64,000 nt of DNA from Chionis minor. Lineage: Eukaryota > Chordata > Aves > Charadriiformes > Chionididae. Positions 47,901 to 61,100 of the stretch are shown in pieces (within the stretch, counting starts at the first letter, position 1; each line of letters opens with the position of its first letter). The notes under the pieces are model-generated. The model had not been told where the DNA came from. It worked only from the letters and a program-made list of their open reading frames with translations, and made no database searches. The stretch lies in assembly GCA_013398295.1 (NCBI GenBank), contig VZSF01010126.1, positions 124,398 to 188,397 on the forward strand, read 5' to 3'. Position numbers and translations under genes: made by a program.

Positions 47901-50900
47901 TTGAGAATGTCTCTAAAAAGGTAGTAAAATAACAGATTGGCCTGAATGCATTACAATTTTAGTTCCTTACTACCTATAAGCAATGCCTATACTTACCATA
48001 GCCTTTCTCAATGAAGAGAATTAGGCACCTGCAAGATGCTGTGAAGCCTCGATCACACTGAGAAGTACCTCTTCTTTATTATCTAGGTAGTGTGGCTGGA
48101 CTTACAAGGCTCTTAATTTTAAACCCCCCACTGGGTGTGTAAAAAGTCTCAGGCTTGCACATACGCAGGTCACATGAAATGCTGTGATTGAATTTTTTTA
48201 CAAAAATTATTCATTTTGAAATAAGCAAGACAGCTAGTCTAGAAAAAGTATTTGATGCTTTCTGTGTTACTGGTAGATAACTAGGCAGGATTCCTTTAAC
48301 CACAGAAGACTCAACCCACAGGGAGACTAAAACATTCAGAAAAAAACAGGATTTTAGGGATGGACAGTCCCCCAAGAAATACTGCCAATCCTTGGCTATT
48401 CTTTTTCTGCAAGAAAAGTTTTACCATTGCAGGCTTTATGCTTAAAAACACAGATCTGATGGCAGCCTTTCTGAAAAACATTTTCAGTAGAGAGAATAGG
48501 TATGGAATAGACTGGACTGATCCCACAGCACAAGGAGATGGTGTTAAGCAAAACAGATTAACCCTATTTCATAACTGATGTAACCTGCAAAAGTGGTTCT
48601 AAGTGGTAAAGAGACCACTGTAATAACCACAAAAGAGAATTTAAGGATTTTGATTCCTTCATGCGCTTTAGGAAAAGAAAGGCAAAGCTGAGTAAGGCAA
48701 GGAAAACTGTAAAAATGGAAGAATGTTTTGGTAGAGTTTGGAGCCTTGGCTGTTTTAATTGTGTGATGATTGTACCAAACAATAAGTCCTGTAGTCTGCA
48801 GCAGTTGTCTTGTAGAAGGTTGTGAATCAGGGTTTTGATAGTATTAATGATGATAAGCACTGGCCTTCAATTACAGTTTCCAAAGATATAACCAAAGTTT
48901 TTTATGACATCTCCTCTCTCTAAAGGAGAAAAAACAACTAGCTGGACTGAAAATTTTAGGTAGTTAAATTTCTTCTAGCAGTGAATATGTACCGATCACC
49001 TCATTAGTTGTGGGAATAGACAAATGGTAGCTAAAAGGACAAACTACAGGATTGGGGTCTATTGCTACATCCAGAATGTTGGACAGACAGGTGAGTGAGT
49101 GCTTGCCAAAATCTTTCTTCTGACAAAAGAGAAAAAACAACTGCACGTCCCTGAATGATCTATGTTTAGGGCAGTAGTTTGGGACAGAAAACCCCACTAT
49201 GTTTAAATTACAACTTAATTTATGATGATTTTTAACTATACTGTCACATTGTTTTTTGCAAAGGGAATTGCACAGGTATAGCTTTTTGTTGTTGTTTAGT
49301 ACCCTCCTGCCCCTACTGCGGAGACCTCACTGTTGCTTGTTTCTATATTTCTATCTTTCTGCAATCCACAGCAGCTTGTCACTATTCTCATATTGTCTTT
49401 TCTTGTAGGGTGTTTTCAGCTTTCTTTTGCTGCCATCTATCCTCTCAGATGTTGTTCAATGCCAGAGCACCTACATGGGGAAGAGAACCTGGAGGCCGGA
49501 TATAGAAAGGGATAAATTGTGTGTCCTACACTTCCCTTAAAGTGCAGCCGTGTCGCAGCTAAAATCCTAGCATGGACCATGAGCTAAGGAATGCTTTAGG
49601 GGTGTTCTCTGACCTTACATTTCAGTCATGAACCATTATGGCTCTTGACCTGTATCTCCTACAAGAGCAAGTCTTGAAGGGCCGTGCTGGACCAGTCAGT
49701 GTCTACATGACCAGTGTCCTATAACAGGAGGTCAGAGATGAAAAAGTATTTTCATTCATGAGGCTGACGAGCCTAAGTGTTATGGGATATACCACTTCTG
49801 TTGGCATGCCTTATTTGTCAAGGAATTTCTAATATTCTTTAATTCTAATATTTTTGCTTGATTTCTGGTAAGGGATAGTAAAAGTGGTCGCACCTCCAGC
49901 ACGTTTGAGGCCAGGGGATTTCTCCTGCCTAGCCACCGGAGCTCTGTCCAGAGACCCGGGGGTGTCCATCCCAGGCCAACAGATGCTTTCCCATGTCCAG
50001 CACCGGGGCCACCGCTGCTGACCCCCTTGCTCCCTCTGGTCTGTCCCAGCAGCCGGTCTCCAGGACACGCACTGTTCTCACCCAGTGGCTGGCAGCCGAG
50101 GCTCCCACCAGGAGCTGGACCTATATTCCCTTGCGCCTGCCGCGCTGGGTGCGGGCACCTCGTCCCAGCAGCATTGGCACAGGACAGAGGGTGATGCTGC
50201 ACAGAGAGTTCAGAAAGGGTTTAATACGCAGATAGGACAGACTGCTGTGATCAGACACAGGGCTCAGTCATATGAGTGCACTGACCAGCAAGGTTTTACG
50301 TGCAACTGGCCCCTTTTATATGTTTTTCTGCTTTGTCCCTTTGTTACTCCCCAGTCCCCTTCCCTAAACACTCCTTAAGTTTGGCACAGTCCCACTGATC
50401 CCCTTGGAATATCCCAAATCCTTACATGCCTCCTGCTTCTATCTTCTTATCAGTTACAAAGCCCAGATTGGCCTTTTCCAAACGTAGGCCTGTAATTTCT
50501 CAATGGCCCTTCAATTAGTGACTGGAGACTTTTGGTCTTTGGCATTGCCTCTGTCATTGCTTGTCTACCAGGTTAGTGTCTCTGTGTGTTCTTGTTTATT
50601 GCTTTCTCCCTAATCTGTTATCCCCTTTGTCATTGACAAGGTCCTTGATCAGATAACCTTAATGGTGCATAACCTTATTTGGCACCTTCCCAATACCCTT
50701 ACACCCTTACAATTATTTTTTTTTGGTGATCTCATCCTGTGAGTCTCAGTACCTATAGCTGTTTTAAAAACTTTTATGACAGTATTTTGAATAAATCCAA
50801 TTGAAATTTAGAATCAGATCTTTGGGCAGATTTTTTTTTTTTTTTAAAAAGTTAATAAATATTACAGGTTACATAAAAATAAATAAAAAGTCAGAGATTG

Positions 50901-53900
50901 CTGCATAACTGTATTTCAGGACCTAGAGCATTAAAAAGCAGTAAATACCATGAGAATTAACAACGCTGAAATGGTGCATCACCTGCTAGCAAGTACTAGT
51001 GTTTTTTCCTATGTTGCATATACAAATCCTTAACAGTTTTAGAACCCTACTCTTTCTCCCAGTACAGTCTGTTTTCATTCCCCAGATCTCTTTTTTCAGA
51101 GATCTTTTTTTTTTGCCCCCAGAATGCTCGGATTCACTAGAAAGCTGATGCCCTGAAGCGAGGACAGTCTGTGGGAGTGGAAGCCATGTGCTTTCAGTGG
51201 GGCCACAAACCCTCATGGATGCTGTCCCACCTGGAGACAGAGCATTCACGGTGCTGATGGATGTGGAGGGAAACGAACCTGGAGAAACCACAATCTCTGT
51301 GGCCTGCCTCCCTCTCCCAATCCCTCGGTGCCCCAGCAGTGTCCCAGTAAGCACTTACTGGGTGTAATCGTGTGTGCGTGTGTGTGGTCTGCACTAGGGG
51401 ATTTCTCTGCACATGGAACTCCAAATTGCCTCCTGGGTTGTCTTGGGTACCACGTTGCAATATGAAGATCTCTCTCCTTTGCTATTCCTATTACCTGTTT
51501 GTGCCATTGAGCAGCACTGTTACTGTATCTCCTTCTTGTATGCAGCAGTTTTTCAGATTACTTCCTTTCCCCCAGTTGTATATTTCTCCCAGATGTGGTT
51601 TCACCAAGCTCCCAACCTCTGCTTTTGATCAAAGACTCTTTGCGTGCTTTCTCCCTTCTGACTGGTGGTTAACATTTCTCCCGGTTCAGTAACATGTAAA
51701 AATTACATTTATGTGGTATCTCCTTACTTTTCCTGATCCTAAATACACACTTTAAATAAAACCAGGTTTACAATGACCCCTAAATCTTCCATTAGCTGTC
51801 TCCCCTGACCTCTGTACTTAGCTCTTTATCATCACCCTTTGCTTGTGTTCATGGAGTTTTTCAGTCCACATGACTGTTTTCATGCTAGCTGGTTCACATT
51901 AACTTTGCAAGTGAGATTTTGTAAGGCAATGTGCTATAATTCAAGGGTGGTATTTGCTGCATTCTTTTAATCTTGTATTTCTGACAGAAAGCAGTCTTGA
52001 AGAAACAAGGAACGTAGTGCTGAAAGACAGAAGGTGCAGCCAAGTTCAAGATGTGCAAAATCAGGAACTCGCAGAGTAATACAGTAGAAACACTGTTCAT
52101 AGCTGAGGCTTCCACTTATGTGCACGCAGAAGTGTTTTCCTTCTGCCATTTGTCTAAATACACTCTGTCTGTGTGAACTACTGCAAATACGCCAAAAGAG
52201 CATAGTAGAGTTGGGGGAGATTTATGGTTCCCCTTGCCAGATGGAGCAAGTATATGTTTCCAGAAAGGGGAAGAAAATGATGTAACCAAAGTTTCAAAAA
52301 TCAGAGGTGGATGTTGAACAGGAGAACTCCGGGCTTGATGCTGTATTACAGCTTTCTGGAAATGCAGAGAGTGGAATAATTTCACCTGATTTTAAAGGTC
52401 TTGGCTGTCACTGGACCAGATAAGGACTTTATTTTTAATTTAGTTTTCCACTTCAGCTGAAGCTGGATCAGGCCTGCTGACCTCAGGAAGTAGCTTAGAT
52501 GCAGATGTCTGTGTTTTATACAGCCGCTTTTGATCAAACGAGACTGCTTCCTGATGTTATTAGAGAGGAGGAGCTTTAGTTGCCTGTTTTACCCCATGCT
52601 GTGACAGAACAGAGAGAACAGGAAGGCTCTCATTTCTTATGCCAAAGATGTACCTTTCTACAGGTCACTTACTGCATTACGTACAGCTGTTGGTGGCGTT
52701 ACAGGCACCCCTTTAAAGTGCTACCCAAATACCTCTTCCTGTGTTAGCGAAGGGTGCGTGGTCTGGAGGGGCTGTTGCAGGCGCTGCCACCTCCTCCTCC
52801 TTCACACATGAGTGTGGGATAGGGCTGGAAAGGTGTTTCCCCACACACTTTCACAGGCTCCGGACACAGAACTGGAGCTACTGTTGCCACCGCTGCGAGC
52901 ATATTTAAAAACACTTCTCATGAGGACGGCACGTAAGGACGTGAAGCTCAGGAAAGTTTCTTCATGGATTTGGTGGATACCAGTAAAAATGAGTTTAAAG
53001 AAAGCCTCGTCACCAAGGAGAAGAACGTTGCCTTCCCCAGCTCCTTCCCTTCTGCAGACAATGTTGCCAGGCCCTGTAGACTTAACATGAGGGTGTAGAC
53101 TACTTGATTTTTCTTTCAAAGCCAAATTTTCATACTGTTTTTTCCATCCAAAACAAAATCTTACTGCTCTCTGACAGCTGTGCCAGTATTTTGGGGGCCA
53201 CAGAGATGTGTCCTGGAGCTTATAAACAATTCAGCAAATCAAGATAAGAGTCAACTATTTGTTACTGACAGAATGGAGTCATTTTTTTCAGTACAAGTGC
53301 CATGGGAGACTTTCTTTGCCAGAAGATAATTGTTGCTTTGACTCAGTTTATAAAAGTGCACATGGCCTTTTGCAGTTTTCATAGTTGATAAAGCCATTGC
53401 AATTTAGACCGTCATCTCAGTGGAAGGACCGAATTAATGTTTATTAACTAATCACCGCTGGTTAATAACTCCCTAAAATTGAACATTGCATTACCTCTGA
53501 CATAAGCTCATTCCAGGCACCCCTGCTGCATGACGTAAGGCAATCATATGTAGCTCCTTCATTTTTAATCCTGTTGATCTATTGCGCAGAGATATATGGC
53601 TCTGTGGTTTTATTATCTTTATTAAGAATAACCTTTATGGGATAAAGAGAAGATGAATGCATATTGAAATAACATATCTATATCTAGAAATAACATTGTA
53701 ATCAGATGCCTCTCAGTTTTTCATGGATTCTCTCATGTGTGATGGTTAAGCACAGGTTTCTCATTGTTCTGCAGCTGTGACGCTTCCCCTTATCCATGGG
53801 AAAGGCACATTGGGAACAGTTCCATCCTCTTGAACTTTTTCTTCAAGCTGGCAACACATTACACTTGTGATAGTGGCTGGATGATGGTGGTATCTTTCCT

Positions 53901-56900
53901 GCTGCGACTGAGACTTCTGTTTAACCCACCAACACCCCCTCAAAAAACAGTGTCAGTGACGGAGTCAGTGTAAAATCTAAATCCCCAAAAAACAAAGAAA
54001 GCATAAGCTCTGTGTTAAGAGATCCTTTCAGGGGAAAAGTAGTGAGGAAATAACAGTGGACAAGGCTGCAGAGGTAACATGAATTTGGCTGCATTACATT
54101 CACTTTGTATCTTGCTTTTATAATCCTTTTTTTTTTTTTCGCCCAAGGTAATGATAAAGTGCATTATGTCTCAGTCTTTCATCAGAGGACAGTGTCTATG
54201 TGCAGCCACAGTATGTTGAACACTAAGTGGCTGTTTCCTATGATGTCTGCTAGCTCATTTGTTTTGACTTTGAGGAAATGCACCGTGGCTGCCTACCTTT
54301 CAGGTGCTTGTGGTCCACACAACTTCATCTATATAATTTTATTATAAAATAGAGAATAAGGCCATGATTTTGCACCAAGCTCTTTTATAGATGACCCTTC
54401 CCTGTCTTGCTCCACAATCCCCTGGATGTTGATGAGTAGGGGACAGATAAGGGCAGGAGTCTGCACTACCTGATCTAAATGCAGGTGGTGAACAAAGTCT
54501 TTAGTGGTAAGCAGTTGTGGTCACACAGATAGCTGCATTTCCAGTAAGGATTTTACTATCTATACAGGGTGGAGCACAGAAGAATTTGTAGATAGATTTA
54601 AAAAAGCCCTCAGACTTGTGCCTCCTCATACTGTTCAGATTTCATGTCCCTGTTCCCTCTCCAACACCAGATGCTTGTTCTTAATGGGTGCCTTTGAACC
54701 AACACAAGAAAAACAGCAGCTGCCCAGCCTACAAGTAGAGCATGATTTGTGGGATGGCCTTGATCACCTTTGACAAATGGCCATTGAAGGGCGGGTATTT
54801 ATACCCACGCTCAGTAGTTTGTTTGTTCGGTGATCTTGCTATTAGTAGTAAGGAAGGAATAAATGAGAGCAAACAAACATTTGGGCAGGATATGCATTTT
54901 TACGAGGTTAACTCATCCTTGGGGAAAGAAGAAAGGCTCCAATCAAAGCAGAGCCTTATTGCAGAAATCTGACTGCAGGGGTAGTTTAGTTTGTTGAGGA
55001 TTCAGTCTCTAGCAGGCAGCAGCGTTGAATGATTTAAGAGACTGGCCCAACAGAAAGACAACACACAGGAAGGGGTTACCGCTGCTGTGAAGTTTAATAG
55101 TTCTGAATTAAACTGGTTCATTTTCAAAGCAGGAAATATACTACAGTGCTGACATTTACTGCCCTCTGGCAAGAACGTAGTGGGTCCATGTGGTATGAGT
55201 GTTTTTTCTGAGTTTTTTTTTTTTCCCCTCCCTCATAAAAAAGGGAGGAAACCTCTTTTTCTTTTACCATTTTGCTTCTCTTTCGCCTATCTTCAGCCAG
55301 TAATAGGAAAAATACTTGGAAAACATGACAAAATAGGGCCACAGTGATTATTATGTCCACTAATAGATAAGGAGGTGTCTACCCAGCTAAGTAATTGACA
55401 GAAGGGCTGGATATAGAGCATGATCTCCTGACTTGCTGTCCACAGTCCTCTTTTCAGAACCACCCTTTTACTGCAGCTTGCTATGTTGTAAAGTACCCTC
55501 ACATAATCTTCCTTGAAGGGATACTCAGTCACACAGTGAGACTGTACACAGCTCAATATTTTCCATCATTGTCAATAAAATCAACTGGGAAAATATCATT
55601 GTCAGGTTTTTCCCATATTAGCATTTTTAATGATACAAATTACTCTACCTGAAAACTTTTGTAGTGAAATTCTGGCCCTCACGAAGTCAGCAGATATTTT
55701 GCCATCAACGGATGAAGAGAATATTCTGTGTATAATGCCTGCCTGAGGCAGGTGACATTCAGATGTCACACAACTTGATTGTGTTACGTCTAACTTGTTC
55801 AAAGTTGGAACTTAAATCATGATTCCTCATGACAAAAATAAAGTTTCTGGCGTTGCTCTTGCCTGTGCACAGAGGAGCATTTTCTGCTTCTTTGGCATTA
55901 AACTCTGTAAGACATCTGTACCCTGTAATTGGCAGGGACTCTTGTTTGCTAAAAAAGGGATGAGGTAATCAAGTAGTGAGTAAAACAGTTGATTGCTCAC
56001 CAGAACAGGCCTAGCAGGGCACACACAGAAGAAAAGCATATAAATCACTAGAATAAGTAACTAGATGAACAATTCTGTAGTACATCCGGGCATGGTAAGT
56101 CACTGCTATGCAGGCCATTCAGAAGCCTGTTCTGATCTTGTTGTTTGAAATTATTTTGAATTTAGCATATCAATGCAGAGTGCATGGAGTAAAAGAAATC
56201 CTGCCCGCTCCAACTGTCCCATTTTTCCCTAAGCATGTCATCCCGGACTTTCTCTCACATGCGTGAGGGGCAGCTCCCTACATGCATCAAAGAGGCAACC
56301 TGGATTCCACTCTTCACTACGGACTGGTAAGTGTCAGCCAAATGCTGTGTTAAATTAATACACTTTTAGGTTATGATAGCACACTGTGGCTGCACTATGG
56401 GTTTTCAGGATGTCTGTGAAGATAGGCAGCTTCACAGGAGCTATAAATTAAGGTGTTAAGACTACACTTAGTGGCTACCCAGCCTGCTTGCCAGCCCCAG
56501 TTGTTTGTGTACCTTTCAGCACTCTTCCTCATTCACTGAAGGATTAGTTTAAGAGCTCACAATAGTTGTATCCAGAATTGCTAATTTACACATGTTCACA
56601 TTACTAAAGATTCCTTCACTCCTCCTTTATAAACCATCTGTTTTCAGGCACTTTTAGAATGAGTTCTTGGGGAGTGCTTGATTCCTTTCCCTGTTTTTCT
56701 GTGTTTCAGAAAGCACCTGAAAATCTTTCGTGTGTTTAGGGTTACTCATTTCACCACCTTTAATTATTTATTTTTTTAATTAATTGCCTTATTTTGAATT
56801 GCAGAACTTAACAAACATATTAAAGATATGTAGTCTCTTGTAGTAAAAGAGTGAAGAAAAAGGAAGAAAGTAATAAAAACATCCTCTTTTTTTCAAGAAG

Positions 56901-57415
56901 ACAGCTTTGTCCCAGTGGAACAAGCCGTCTCCAAATATTTAACACATCTGCAGCATGTGATGGAAACAAGTTTTTGGGACACAAAGCTAACAGAAAATGA
57001 GATACAGGGCATCAGCGCTGTAGGTTGCAGTGGGAAAACCTTGAAGCACCAGCACCAAGTGAACAGTGATGTTTAATTTTGCAGAAAAACTTGTGAGTTC
57101 TTCACTAGCTTTATCTTTCCAAGGAAGACTTAATCCATCCTTTGTGTAAAATGTGTTGCAAAAATGCTATCTAAAGTTGGCAAAGATACAGTGAGACAGT
57201 CCTCCCTATCTCTTTCAGAAGAGAACTGACTGATGAAGAAGAAAGAATAGTATTTTCAAAGATATATTAATGACCCAGCTTTAACTTTGGAGATTTTATG
57301 ATAAATAAAGCTCCAATTAACTATAGGTTCACCAGTTAGTCTTACTACACAATTTTTTTATCAATAGCTAGGAGTAGTTAGATGCACATGATTCAAAAAA
57401 ACATAGTTCTGTGCA
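44913..57415. other. Non-coding stretch right of the PIR relics
   Basis: Holds the solo LTR at 49866-50711, and T-runs near 50828-50844, 51106-51114, 54128-54139 and 55208-55223. The last pirin exons (SKVYTRTPTLYLDFKL and GWTSFIYTISGDVYIG in human) were looked for on plus and not seen. They may be deleted, too decayed, or outside the window. Confidence 0.6.
49866..50711 (-). mobile_element. Solo LTR, minus strand (846 bp)
   Basis: Ends TGGTAAGGG (49866) and CCCTTACA (50704-50711) form inverted termini. Read on minus it has a TATA box atataaaaggggcc near 50310, an ATTAAA signal near 50222 followed by a GC-rich leader, and a U3 starting TGTAAGGGTG. This is LTR structure without internal sequence. 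Flanking bases are similar (atttc and attat) but do not make a clean target duplication. The exact family is not known to me. Confidence 0.75.
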
Positions 57416-57513
57416 AACTATATATAAACCATAGTAAACTATATATAAACCATAGCATAATATATATAAACTATAGTATAATATATATAGTAAACTGTAT
57501 GTAAACTATAGTA
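57416..57513. repeat. AT-rich minisatellite
   Basis: Four to five diverged units of about 20 bp resembling aactatatataaaccatag, with variants gcataatatatataaactat and gtaaactgtatgtaaactat. Confidence 0.9.
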
Positions 57514-57562
57514 TTTAGAGACTGTGAGAAATTTTAGTCTCTCCTTGAATATGCTAACATAC

Positions 57563-57595
57563 GTGTGTGTGTGTGTGTGTGTGTGGTGTGTGTGT
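57563..57595. repeat. (GT)n microsatellite
   Basis: An interrupted run of about 16 GT units with one GG interruption, about 50 bp after the AT-rich minisatellite. Confidence 0.95.
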
Positions 57596-58059
57596 ACACT
57601 AAAACTAAATGGTTGTGCTTTCTACACTTTGGAATTTTTGTCTTAGTCCTGTTAATACTGGTTAAGTAACCTAATCTCAACAGTCACATACTTTTTTGGA
57701 CATCTTAGCAGGGAAACCATGAGCTGATTTGGCATGGAGACTAACCCTTCACCCCTTGGGGTGGTCTCTTCAGGACATAAGGGAAGACACATTAAGTGGA
57801 TTAGTGCATGGAGGCTTACATTGCTGACAGTGATTTCCATCATTCCCCCCATTCCAACCCACATTCTTAGGGTTCTACCAGCAATACAGCCCTGCATAAG
57901 TGAAACTGTCCATCTATTTCAGTGTTATTTTTGTTCTGTTGGCTTTTCAAACCAAGGCTTTCTGCTACATATCCTCACTGCATAGTAACATCATGTGAAT
58001 GTGACTAATGAAGAGCAGTCGCCTAATGGTGTTTTAAGCACTAATGGCCAATGAGTTGG

Positions 58060-58131
58060 TTATTTCCTGGCAGTTAATGGCCATCTGGAGGAGATCTTAA
58101 TCCATCTGGTCATTAATTGCCAGGAAATGAT
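58060..58131. repeat. Long imperfect inverted repeat (hairpin)
   Basis: The left arm 58060-58088 (ttatttcctggcagttaatg then gccatctgg) pairs with the right arm 58102-58131 (ccatctggtcattaattgcc then aggaaatgat) around a 13-nt loop. About 25 of 29 positions pair, including an uninterrupted ATTTCCTGGCA. CCATCTGG also occurs in direct orientation on both sides of the loop. The pattern resembles old hairpin-type repeats conserved across vertebrates, but I cannot name a family. Confidence 0.85.
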
Positions 58132-61100
58132 TGACTTGAAGGTTGTTACTGCTCTTAAAAATGAAATAAATCTTTTTCCTTCTCACCCTCCTCACCAACA
58201 TGCCACTGGCTTGCAGTCCTTAAATACTGTCTCCAATGTGAATTTTTTTTCTTGGTTGCTGAAGTTTTTTTAGCTGTCCAAAGTGTTTTCTGCACTTTAC
58301 AGAATCACACAAATATGATCCCTGCCTGAAACACTCTGTAATCTGAGGCTACAATTTTGCATTTGTATCTACATAGGAAGAATCGTCAACTGGTGTGAAA
58401 TTACGTTTAACTGAAGGGAGTTCTATGGGCAAAAAGAGGTTTTGATCTCTCAGATGCAACTGATAGGCTGTGACCTTTGCAGAAAGGATACCTGTTGCAA
58501 GAGCAGAGAGCAGAAAGCAACAGAATGATAGCAAAAAATGGTTACGATTATCGAACTTAAGAAAAGTAAAAATTCACAAGGATAAAACTAAGAATTGCCT
58601 TGGCCATCTTTGCCTTCACACCTTTATCTTTCTTTATCTGCTATATGTTTAGGTACATTCTAGTGCACCATTTTAAAACTTATCTTTGTTTATTATGATA
58701 GTTATTTAAGGAAACCTGCATTTCTAAACCTCTCCATAAGAACTTACTTTGCCAGGTTGTCTACAGCAAGCTTGAGGTTGTGCTGAGCCTGCTGCCTGTC
58801 CGCCCCAGATTGTCTTATTAGTTCCTTTAATCCCCCATTTGTCTGTGCTGATCTTTATCCTAAAATAAGAAGAAGCCACAGTATAAGTTCTCTAGGACTT
58901 GCAGTCTTTTTATTTTGTATTTGTACAGGATGTGGCAGAGTTGCATGTGGTTGATGCCTGAAGACCTACATGTTACGTTACTGCAGAGCTGCTTGAGTAA
59001 AGTTGGACCTGAGACTTAAAGGATTTATGCTGAGAGCAGCGAGGAATTAAAAGGACAGAATGGTCGTGGAATGGCATCTTTGGGTTACAATTAATTGATG
59101 CTGAAGAGATGAAAAGGGGAGAAGGGGATGAGATATACAGCAGAAAAACAAAGGTAGGTGGAGTAACCTGACAGGTAAAATAAAGTAGTGCTGTAATATG
59201 TGAATAAAAACAAAAGCACAGATGATTGTCAACATATAGTTTACTTAACAAGCAGTAATTATTCCACAAGATGCATTGACTGGATCTGAGTGAGACCCAT
59301 AGAAGCAGCTGCTAGAAGAGTGGGTCTGTCCAATACAGAGCATCTAAACAAGAAAAACTGGAGAAAATCTTGGCTGATCCCATTCCAAAAATCTCTGGCT
59401 GCACAGCTTATAGTGTTCCTGGAATTATGAATAACACTACATAATACAGTATCCGGATGCAAACTATTTGGTTTCTTTATTCTATCAGGAAACAAGTATT
59501 ACTAGAAGAAAAAGAACGGTGAGGAACACATTTTTTATAATGTCTTAAGACATGGTGTTTCATACCTTAGTTGCAAGTTATAATTGGGTCAGGAAATTAA
59601 ACACAATATGCTGTAGAAATTAAAAAATAGGCAAGTTTGAAGAAAAACATTAAATAAAAGCGTCTTTTAAAATATGATTGTAAAATAGTTACGGATACAT
59701 TTGAAGCCACATGTCGAAAAATTTATGACCACTCTGGTATGCAGACCTCACTCTGTTTCAGCCTCTCCTTTATTTCACTTTTTATATTTTGGTTCAATTT
59801 GGCAATAAAATGGAGATATTTAAAAAGGCTGGTAAATCAGTTCTAATGTGTAAAAGAGGAATTTAGTGCGGACATACATATTCTTGCCTCTCATATTTGT
59901 GCTAGAAACTCCAGTGTCTCCCTGTTGGAGCAGCTGTGATTTTAATAGGCTGCGTAGCTTACGTGTGGCAATGATTTTTCTTATAATTAAGAACACATTT
60001 ACAAATAAAACCCAGGAAAGAAAGGAAAGAATGTTAGGGGTGATCAAATTAAAGACTTCTGAATGGAAACTCTTTGAAGGGCATAAAGTATAGGTAATTC
60101 TTCATTTCAGAATGGGAATTTATAAATTTAGTTTAGTTCTGATCTGTGTGTTTTCTGTGTTTTGAGACTGGGCATTTGGTTACAATGTGAGGCTGCTTGC
60201 TAAGGGTCACTTCCTCAGCTGGTTAAGTCCTTAATTAGGGAATCGTCTAGTGGTGGTGAAAGAGGTTGTATTGGTAAAATTACAAGAAAAAAAAAGAACA
60301 TAAAAGATCTTCAATTTTTAACCTTATTTAATGCTTGCTTAGGAGGTAGGTAGTTCCCCCCTTATCTGCCTGTACCCAGGGTTCCCTCCAGCTTTTCTCT
60401 GTTCCTCGGCAGACTCTCCAGTTTGGAGTGGTGCTCCAAGACCAAGGCAGACTGAGGCATTTGTCAGCAGTGAAAAGCCTGTCAATCATCCTCATCCCAA
60501 AGTAAATGCTCTGGGAAGTCTGTATGAACCAGAGGAGAAGGAAACATAGCTCTTTGTATGAAAGGGGACCTGTGAGACTGCAGCCTAATCTTCTGAAGTT
60601 TTTGTTGTAGAAGTCTTCACTCTTAAAAAATACAAGTCTGCCTTTCCTTGGTCTGTGCATAAAATTAAGTCCTAGGGTGTGTAATAGAATGTGTTAACCA
60701 GCAAGCAATTTAGAGCTGACTAGGCTTCATGTGCTTTAAATATCAGAATAGGCCTTTTCTATTTTAAATATGAATGATGAGGATATACCAGTTTCATGAC
60801 TCACACGTGCGACAGAAATCAGAGATGTGCCAAAACCTAGAAATTCTCAGTTAAAAAAAAAAGGGCTATGTCAGACAACTTATGATGTTTTTCCATACTC
60901 AGTATTTTGGAGTAATCTCTAACCCCTTTCTCAGCAGGGCGAGGAACGGTTCTGTGTCCCATCTTGTCTTATTTTGATGCCCTGATGTACACGACCATTG
61001 TATGAATTGAACAGGTTGCCCAGAGATATGCTGGAGTCTCCATCCTTGGAGATTCTTGAAACCTGACAGCACACGTTCCTGAGCACTGTAGTAGCTGCTC

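Noticed and set aside
54504..54773. Plus-strand frame of 89 codons tested as a late pirin exon
   Set aside because: No pirin motif (GWTSFIYT, HGPFVMNT) could be aligned.
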